The notes beneath the pieces are model-generated. The model was not told the origin of the DNA. It searched no databases and saw only the letters and a program-made list of their open reading frames with translations. A DNA stretch of 25,237 bases from NCBI GenBank assembly GCA_034431315.1, contig DAOUDK010000150.1, positions 1-25,237 on the forward strand, written 5' to 3'. Positions within the stretch are counted from its first letter, which is position 1; each line of letters begins with the position of its first letter. The position numbers were made by a program, and so were the translations under genes. The stretch comes from JAUWOY01 sp034431315 (GTDB lineage: Bacteria > Chloroflexota > Anaerolineae > VGOG01). Below are positions 7,139-12,157 of this stretch, piece by piece.

Positions 7139-7197
7139 GCCTAACTCTTATTATGTGGACAATCGTCCACATAATTACCTGGTTTGGGGTGTTAGAT
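7139..7197 (-). other. attC-like site of 59 bp at the array's upstream edge
   Basis: Minus strand: ATCTAAC (7197-7191, RYYYAAC) and GTTAGGC (7145-7139, GTTRRRY), 59 bp in total. A perfect 11-bp hairpin (arm ATTATGTGGAC at 7150-7160, complement at 7165-7175, 4-nt loop) lies inside. The spacing between cores and hairpin is asymmetric (4 versus 15 nt), which is atypical for attC, so it may be degenerate. Confidence 0.5.
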
Positions 7198-7204
7198 GGA
7201 CACT

Positions 7205-7242
7205 TTTCCGTCTAACTCCCCTGCTGGCGTTTTAGACGGAAA
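7205..7242. repeat. Inverted repeat downstream of the ammonia-lyase gene
   Basis: The arms TTTCCGTCTAA (7205-7215) and its exact complement (7232-7242) enclose a 16-nt loop. It lies 18 nt past the lyase stop and could end its transcript, but there is no T-run. The left arm can also pair with GTTAGATGGA at 7191-7200 next to the attC core, so it may be part of the attC-associated structure. Confidence 0.5.
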
Positions 7243-7260
7243 CACTTCCAAAACTACAAA

Positions 7261-8850
7261 TCAATCGAAATCATCCCCCAGCGCATCGCGCACGGCTTCC
7301 AGCAATTCGCCGCTGTGGATCAAGTCGGCCAGGCTCTCGATGTCGGGCGTTGTTTCGCGATCGTGGGCCAGGAAATTGACCCGGCCTCGGACGGCAGCGT
7401 AGGCCGTCGCCGTGCCGCGCCCCAGGCGCGCTGGCCCATCGGGGCGCAGCTCGATCCCCTGCGCCGCGGTCAGCAGTTCGATGGCGATCACGTGGCGGAC
7501 GTTGTCCACGATTTCCAGGGCGTGGCGGGCGGCGTTCGCTCCCATGCTGACGTGATCCTCCTGGTTGGCGCAGGAGGGGATCGAATCAACGCTGTCCGGG
7601 TGGGCCAGGGTTTTGTTGTCGGAGACCAGGGCCGCAGCGGTGTACTGCACCATCATCAGCCCGCTGTCCAGCCCGCTGGTCGGCACGAGCATCGAGGGCA
7701 GGCCGGCGCTCAGTTCGGGCGTCAGCAAGCGAAAGACGCGCCGCTCGGCAATGCTGGCAGCCTCGGCCAGGGCGATGCCGAGAAAGTCGAGCCACATGGC
7801 CGGGCCCTGCCCGTGGAAGTTGCCGCCTGAGATGGCTCTGCCTGAAGGATCGCCGGGCAGATCCAGGAAGATGAGCGGGTTGTCGGTGGCGGCGTTGAGG
7901 GCGACGGTGAACCGCTGGCGCAAGAACGCCAGCACGTCGCGGATGGGTCCCAACACCTGGGGGATGCAACGCAGGCTGTACGCATCCTGGACGCGCCCAG
8001 GGCTGGAGTCAACCAACCGGCTGCCCTCGATCAACGTTCGGATATTGGCCGCTGTCTTCTGCTGGCCGGGCTGGCCGCCGGCTGCGTGCAGGGCCGGGTG
8101 AAAGGCGGCCGAAAGACCAAGCAGCGCCTCCAGGCTCAGCGCCGCCGCGATCTCGGCGTGGCGCACCAGGTTTTCTGCATCGTGCACGGCCACCGCTCCC
8201 GCGGCACTCATGAAATCCAGGCCATTGGTGAGCGCCAGTCCTTCTTTGGCTTCCAGGATCAAGCGGGCAATTCCGGCGCGGGCCATCGCCTCGGCGCCGC
8301 CAAGCAGTTCGTCGCCCAGCCAGGCCTGCCCGCTGTAGCCGCCACTATCATCCTCGATGTCGCGTGTCATCACCACGGCAATGTGCGCCAGCGGCGCCAG
8401 GTCTCCGCTGGCGCCCAGCGAGCCTTTGCGCGGCACAACCGGCGTCAGGCCCGCGTTGAGCATGTCCACCAGCGTCTGGGCGACGACCGGTCGGGCGCCT
8501 GAGAGGCCCTTGGCGAGCATATTGACGCGGATAGTCATCATCGCCCGCACGATCTCTAGCGGGAGGGGACGGCCAACCCCACAGACACAAGTCAGCACCA
8601 GGTTGCGCGAAAGCTGGCGGGTCTGTTCTGGCGCGATCTGCTGAGTGGCCAGCGAGCCGAACCCGGTGTTGACGCCGTAGACCACCTTGCCATCCTGCCG
8701 AATCGCTGGAGCCAACTGCGCATCAACCCAATCACGGCTGCGCTGCATGCGATCCCGGACCGTCCTGCTGAGCGGCGCGACGCGCGCCCCGTGCCGAGCC
8801 ACGGCCACTACATCTTCAATCGTCAGTGTTTCCCCTGTGAGTTCTATCAT
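7261..8850 (-). CDS. MIO-dependent ammonia-lyase, histidine ammonia-lyase family, altered selectivity site
   Basis: A 529-residue aromatic amino acid lyase/mutase family enzyme. The ASGD signature (147-150) forms the MIO cofactor; Tyr58 in YGVNTGFG and the conserved segments QDAYSLRCIPQVLG, SGGNFHG and CANQEDHVSM are present, so it should be active. It removes ammonia from an alpha- or beta-amino acid to give an acrylate. In Pseudomonas histidine ammonia-lyase the substrate-selecting pair in NLVLSHAAG-type segments is Ser-His83; here the same place reads Thr87-Cys88 (NLVLTCVCGVG). Histidine may not be the substrate, so no hutH symbol is assigned. No other hut genes are nearby. The start at 8850 fits the family N-terminus and has GGGAAAG upstream; a longer frame translates repeats. 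It follows degV after a 243-nt repeat-rich gap. Confidence 0.88.
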   Translation of the reverse strand: MIELTGETLTIEDVVAVARHGARVAPLSRTVRDRMQRSRDWVDAQLAPAIRQDGKVVYGVNTGFGSLATQQIAPEQTRQLSRNLVLTCVCGVGRPLPLEIVRAMMTIRVNMLAKGLSGARPVVAQTLVDMLNAGLTPVVPRKGSLGASGDLAPLAHIAVVMTRDIEDDSGGYSGQAWLGDELLGGAEAMARAGIARLILEAKEGLALTNGLDFMSAAGAVAVHDAENLVRHAEIAAALSLEALLGLSAAFHPALHAAGGQPGQQKTAANIRTLIEGSRLVDSSPGRVQDAYSLRCIPQVLGPIRDVLAFLRQRFTVALNAATDNPLIFLDLPGDPSGRAISGGNFHGQGPAMWLDFLGIALAEAASIAERRVFRLLTPELSAGLPSMLVPTSGLDSGLMMVQYTAAALVSDNKTLAHPDSVDSIPSCANQEDHVSMGANAARHALEIVDNVRHVIAIELLTAAQGIELRPDGPARLGRGTATAYAAVRGRVNFLAHDRETTPDIESLADLIHSGELLEAVRDALGDDFD

Positions 8851-8885
8851 TGCACGAGTCTTTCCCTTCAGCCTTGCCCCCCCGT

Positions 8886-9003
8886 CCCCCCCCAACTCTG
8901 GGGGGGGAAGTAGGGAAGAGGAGCTCGGTTTCCCCCTCGCCCATGGTTGGGAGAGGGCCGCTCCCGCCCCCCCCTCGGTCCCCCCCAACTCTGGGAGGGA
9001 AGT
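8886..9003. repeat. Two copies of a C/G-tract palindromic repeat
   Basis: At 8886-8907, eight C, AACTCT and eight G form an 8-bp C/G hairpin followed by AAGT. A second copy at 8980-9003 has seven C, AACTCT and a G-rich arm followed by AAGT. Both lie in the degV/lyase gap next to the heptamer array. The G-rich strand has quadruplex potential. No protein is encoded here with support. Confidence 0.65.
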
Positions 9004-9011
9004 CCTGTCTT

Positions 9012-9095
9012 CCAATCTCCAATCTCCAATCTCCAATCTCCAATCTCCAATCTCCAATCTCCAATCTCCAATCTCCAATCTCCAATCTCCAACCT
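9012..9095. repeat. 7-bp tandem repeat array, (CCAATCT)x12
   Basis: Eleven perfect CCAATCT units plus a final variant CCAACCT make exactly 84 bp. The last unit overlaps two bases of the degV stop codon (9094-9096). Unspaced 7-bp units exclude a CRISPR; this is a short tandem repeat likely to vary in copy number between strains. Confidence 0.95.
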
Positions 9096-9963
9096 ATGGC
9101 ATATCAGCAAAAGCTGCCAGAGGCGCGTAACCAACACCCACCATAGTAGGGCCAGTATGGGCGCCCAGCACGAGAGACATAGGGCTAACTGGTAGCCAGG
9201 TGCAATCAAATCGCTGATCTACCTGCTCGCGTAGCATAGCCGCCCCTTCAGGATTGTATGAGTGGAGCACCTGTACACGCAAGGCACTGCCGGGCGCGTG
9301 CTGTTGGCCTATCAGATCAACTAACCCTTTGACCGCTCGCTTGAACGTTCGCGCCTGGCCAAGCTGCACATAAGTTCCGTTCACCTTTTCCACCCCGATC
9401 AGCGGCTTGAGATTCAGCACCGAGGCTATCAACCCTTTCATGTGGCTGATGCGTCCGCCGTGAATCAAGTACTGGAGTTCTTTCAGGGTGTACATGCTCT
9501 CGCTGGCGGCGCCGATACGCTCCATCAAAGCCAGGGCCTGCTCTTTCGACCAACCTGCCTTCAGTGCTCTGGCGGCCGCCTCCACTTGCCATCCCGCTGC
9601 GGCAGACAAGGTCTTTGTGTCAATGATGGTTATGTTCGCCTCCGGTACCATCGCCGCTCCTGCCTGGGCCGCGTTGAAAGTGCCGCTCAGACCTGAAGTT
9701 ATATGGATGGACAGAATGTCGGGGTCGGTGACTGCTAACTGCCGGTAAACTTCAGCAAATTCTCCCGCCGAGGGCTGCGACGTGATAGGAAGGCTGTCGG
9801 TTGCTGCCAGCAAGCGATAGAATTCGGCTGGTTGGATATCCACGCCTTCGCGGTAGGATTTGCCTTCCAGGGTGACGATGAGAGGCACAATGTGAATTTT
9901 CAATTCGGCTGCTTGCTCCGGGGGTAGCCATAGGTCCGTTCCACTATCTGTTACGATTTGCAT
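9094..9963 (-). CDS. DegV family fatty-acid-binding protein
   Basis: A 289-residue DegV protein. The family binds a fatty acyl chain and, as FakB, presents it to the FakA kinase; no FakA is visible here. Typical features are the N-terminal IVTDSGTDL with VPLIV, the TSQPSAGEF segment, SIHITSGLSGTFNAA, and the C-terminal TGPTMVGVGY strand. The ATG at 9963 has AAGGAG upstream and starts 2 nt after the amidase stop, so the two genes are almost certainly co-transcribed. The stop codon coincides with the end of a heptamer repeat array, which suggests that the repeat expanded right up to the reading frame. Confidence 0.92.
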   Translation of the reverse strand: MQIVTDSGTDLWLPPEQAAELKIHIVPLIVTLEGKSYREGVDIQPAEFYRLLAATDSLPITSQPSAGEFAEVYRQLAVTDPDILSIHITSGLSGTFNAAQAGAAMVPEANITIIDTKTLSAAAGWQVEAAARALKAGWSKEQALALMERIGAASESMYTLKELQYLIHGGRISHMKGLIASVLNLKPLIGVEKVNGTYVQLGQARTFKRAVKGLVDLIGQQHAPGSALRVQVLHSYNPEGAAMLREQVDQRFDCTWLPVSPMSLVLGAHTGPTMVGVGYAPLAAFADMP

Positions 9964-9965
9964 TT

Positions 9966-10835
9966 TTACTCTCCTTTTCTAGGTATGTGCTTCCCGATCT
10001 CAAATCGGGAGCGTGCTTCTTTGAGGATCCCCTCGTAAAGCTCCAGGTTGCGATCTTCCAGGTGGTCGAAGATCTGCAGGCTCTTGCTGCCCCAGGTGAC
10101 GTAGCGCAGCGGGTCGGGATCGAGCCTGGCAGCGATGATCTCCTCGCCACCCCGGGCCTGGGCCAGCCGCCAGGCGATGGGGTTGACGATCATACTGTGA
10201 CCGAAATAGTAGTTGCCGCCAGCGTCCGGCCCCACCGAGTTGGTGGCCACCACGTAGACGTGGTTGTCATAAGCGCGGGCGGCGTTGGTGATGTGCCAGA
10301 TGTCGAAGCTGCGCAGCAGGGCCGACGGCCGGACGATGACTTCGGCGCCTTTCACCGCCAGCAGGCGCGAGAGCTCCGGGAAGTCGCCGTCGTAGCATAG
10401 GATCATGCCGATGCTGCCCAGGGCGGTCTCAAAAACGTCGGCGCGGTTGCCGACCGTCACCCAGCCGCCGCAATCGCGCCGCTCCAGCGGAAAAGGGTGA
10501 GTCTTGTCGTAGATGCCAACGACCTCCCCATCCGGCCCGATCAGTATGGCCGAATTGTAGATCACCCCGCGCTCTGGCCCGCGCCGGTACGACGGCCAGA
10601 CCACGTGGACGCCCAGCGACCTGGCGGCGGCCTGCACGTCGCGGGTGATGCGGCCAGGGACCTCGTCCACCAAATCCCATAGCTCTTCCGCGTCCAGGCC
10701 GGTCACAAAGCTGGTGGTCGCCGTCTCCGGAAACACCACCAGTTCGGCCTCGTATTCGGCCACGGCCTTCTCCAGCCAGGCGATTCCCTTGTCAACGTTG
10801 GCCTGCACGTCGTTGGGCGTGACAGCGATTTGCAC
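9966..10835 (-). CDS. Nitrilase-superfamily carbon-nitrogen hydrolase (amidase)
   Basis: A 289-residue (from GTG) nitrilase-superfamily hydrolase that cleaves non-peptide C-N bonds using a Glu-Lys-Cys triad. Glu37 (VVFPETATT), Lys111 (IYDKTHPF) and Cys147 (ILCYDGDFPE) are all visible. The segment ICYDGDFPE-NAARAYDN resembles aliphatic amidase and formamidase relatives more than true nitrilases; the substrate is unknown. The start is uncertain. The GTG at 10835 has no ribosome site at a proper distance and removes the first strand of the fold. Eight codons upstream an in-frame ATA (10859) follows GAGGGAGG (10867-10874) by 7 nt and would restore the N-terminus IKEFIAACVQIAV. No in-frame ATG or TTG exists there. 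It lies between the MoaD-like gene and degV in a tight operon. Confidence 0.9.
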   Translation of the reverse strand: MQIAVTPNDVQANVDKGIAWLEKAVAEYEAELVVFPETATTSFVTGLDAEELWDLVDEVPGRITRDVQAAARSLGVHVVWPSYRRGPERGVIYNSAILIGPDGEVVGIYDKTHPFPLERRDCGGWVTVGNRADVFETALGSIGMILCYDGDFPELSRLLAVKGAEVIVRPSALLRSFDIWHITNAARAYDNHVYVVATNSVGPDAGGNYYFGHSMIVNPIAWRLAQARGGEEIIAARLDPDPLRYVTWGSKSLQIFDHLEDRNLELYEGILKEARSRFEIGKHIPRKGE

Positions 10836-10884
10836 ACAAGCAGCGATGAATTCTTTTATTACATAACCTCCCTCGTAACTGATC

Positions 10885-11130
10885 TTACCCTCCGCTGAAG
10901 GTGGGGTAGAAGTGCAATTCTTCGCCGTCCTTCAAAGTCCGATCTAACGGCACACTCGCACCACTGACTAAGGTGAGGCAGGCGCGAGGGTCGAGCAGGG
11001 GGGAAGTCTCGCGGACGGCCTCAATCACCCCCGCTACGTCGGTCCCGTCAGGCAAGGTCAACCTGATCAGGCCGTCAGGGTCGCCAACTCCGATCTTGAG
11101 CCAGCCGTGCAGTGTGACTCGAACCTGCAT
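10885..11130 (-). CDS. MoaD/ThiS-like beta-grasp (ubiquitin-fold) protein with C-terminal Gly-Gly
   Basis: An 81-residue protein beginning MQVRVTLHGWL and ending PTFSGG. The pattern of two N-terminal strands, a central helix containing DVAGVIEAVRE, late DRTLKDGEELHFYPTFSGG and a free Gly-Gly C-terminus is that of MoaD/ThiS sulfur carriers. In these proteins the terminal glycine is adenylated and thiocarboxylated, or conjugated to protein. No MoeB/ThiF-type activating enzyme is in the window. The upstream GTG at 11145 overlaps the RNA ligase stop as GTGA and could be the coupled start, adding five residues; the ATG at 11130 fits the family better. Its place after an RNA ligase and before an amidase is unusual. 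Confidence 0.8.
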   Translation of the reverse strand: MQVRVTLHGWLKIGVGDPDGLIRLTLPDGTDVAGVIEAVRETSPLLDPRACLTLVSGASVPLDRTLKDGEELHFYPTFSGG

Positions 11131-11141
11131 TATTAGCCACT

Positions 11142-12149
11142 TCACTCAAACTTTAACAGGAATAGAGGGTTAATCACTTTGAAACTTAATCGTCCAATCT
11201 CAGGGTCTCGCGTCTCTACTACAGACCTGATCACGATACCTTCTCTGAGTATTTTGGGATTGACGACACTTTTCCCCTCGGACATGCGCACCAAACTATC
11301 TACGTCGTCTTGACCTAAAACGTAATCATCACGGAGAATGGGCACTGTTTCCAGTTTGAGTGTCTCAGTAAATGACACAAAGTCTTCATAACTCAAAAAC
11401 TCGTAACGGTTTATGTCAAATACGTTGAATACCATCAACTGCGGTTTGGCGAGCGCATACTTGTTTTTCTGAATTTTAGGGCCGATTATCTCGACCTGTA
11501 TTGCTATATTCTGGTTCAGGCCTCTCAACCTGGCCGCCAGGTCATATTGTCTGGAAGCTATCCAGTGAATGTTCTTTTCGCTCTCTCTCAGTTCGAGGTT
11601 TCTCGAACAGACGCCAAATTCACCATCTTTGAGATAGTACGTCGCGCTCGTCCCATCTATTTTTTCGGTGACGTAACACCGTTTGCCACGATTTTCGCTT
11701 CTTGTCAATACGTCAGGCATGGACTGGATGCGTATCTCGTCCGTTTTGGGGATAAAGCCCGGAAACGCCCCTTTGACGTTACCGCCCATTGTAATAGGAA
11801 TCGGTGGTTCATATTTCTTGACGCCGATCAGGTCGGCGACGTCCGCGCCTTCTTTTATCTCCACGTCTTCGTAGTCGTCGAGGATGCTGGTGGGAAAAGC
11901 GATGCCCTGCGAAATTTGTTTTCTCAACCTCACCGTTTTTATTCTGAACTTTCTCGGCCTGAGAAATTCAAATTCTGGCTTTTCGGGCAGCAGGCTATCT
12001 ATTTCACAGTAAACGCAGTAGTCGCCTACTTGAAAATCTCCCTTTTTCACCACTACGTGCCAACCTAATACAGTCGCCCGTTCAATTCTATCGGCGCCCG
12101 CGATGGGTTGGAGGTCTTTGATCTTTTGAATCGTCGCTAACTTTCGCAT
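11142..12149 (-). CDS. ATP-dependent RNA ligase, Rnl5/DraRnl (DRB0094) family
   Basis: A 335-residue nucleotidyltransferase that seals RNA breaks through a lysyl-AMP intermediate. Motif I is EKIDGTS with catalytic Lys163; motif III is QVEIIG (218-223), motif IV EGIVIRS (303-309) and motif V LSFKVIN (321-327). As in Deinococcus RNA ligase, an N-terminal OB-fold-like region (about 1-115, starting RKLATIQKIKDLQPIAGADRI) precedes the transferase domain. The family favours nicks with a 3'-OH on RNA in duplexes, so a repair role is likely. AAGGAG overlapping the fdrA stop codon sets the ATG; the gap to fdrA is 8 nt, and the MoaD-like gene overlaps or abuts its stop, so it is embedded in this operon. 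No kinase/phosphatase partner is nearby. Confidence 0.9.
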   Translation of the reverse strand: MRKLATIQKIKDLQPIAGADRIERATVLGWHVVVKKGDFQVGDYCVYCEIDSLLPEKPEFEFLRPRKFRIKTVRLRKQISQGIAFPTSILDDYEDVEIKEGADVADLIGVKKYEPPIPITMGGNVKGAFPGFIPKTDEIRIQSMPDVLTRSENRGKRCYVTEKIDGTSATYYLKDGEFGVCSRNLELRESEKNIHWIASRQYDLAARLRGLNQNIAIQVEIIGPKIQKNKYALAKPQLMVFNVFDINRYEFLSYEDFVSFTETLKLETVPILRDDYVLGQDDVDSLVRMSEGKSVVNPKILREGIVIRSVVETRDPEIGRLSFKVINPLFLLKFE

Positions 12150-12157
12150 CGTGCTCC

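Larger units (their letters stand above)
4719..7197 (-). mobile_element. Integrase-less gene-cassette array (CALIN-like), three cassettes
   Basis: Three single-gene units on one strand (Nudix, phospholipase C-like, methyltransferase) are each followed by a block bounded by RYYYAAC and GTTRRRY-type cores with internal inverted repeats, the architecture of integron attC sites. Cores lie at 7139-7197, 6513-6641 and 5579-5708, with a partial one at 4719-4740. The functions are unrelated and each gene has its own ribosome site near the cassette start, as in integron cassettes. No tyrosine recombinase IntI is in the window, hence the CALIN interpretation. The attC assignment rests on sequence and folding by eye. 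Confidence 0.65.

Noticed and set aside
8851..9078. N-terminal extension of the ammonia-lyase frame (repeated EIGDWRL)
   Set aside because: The extension only translates the 7-bp repeat and the C/G palindromes; the family N-terminus and a ribosome-like site support the ATG at 8850.
9012..9095. CRISPR array
   Set aside because: The units are 7 bp with no spacers, so this is a simple tandem repeat.
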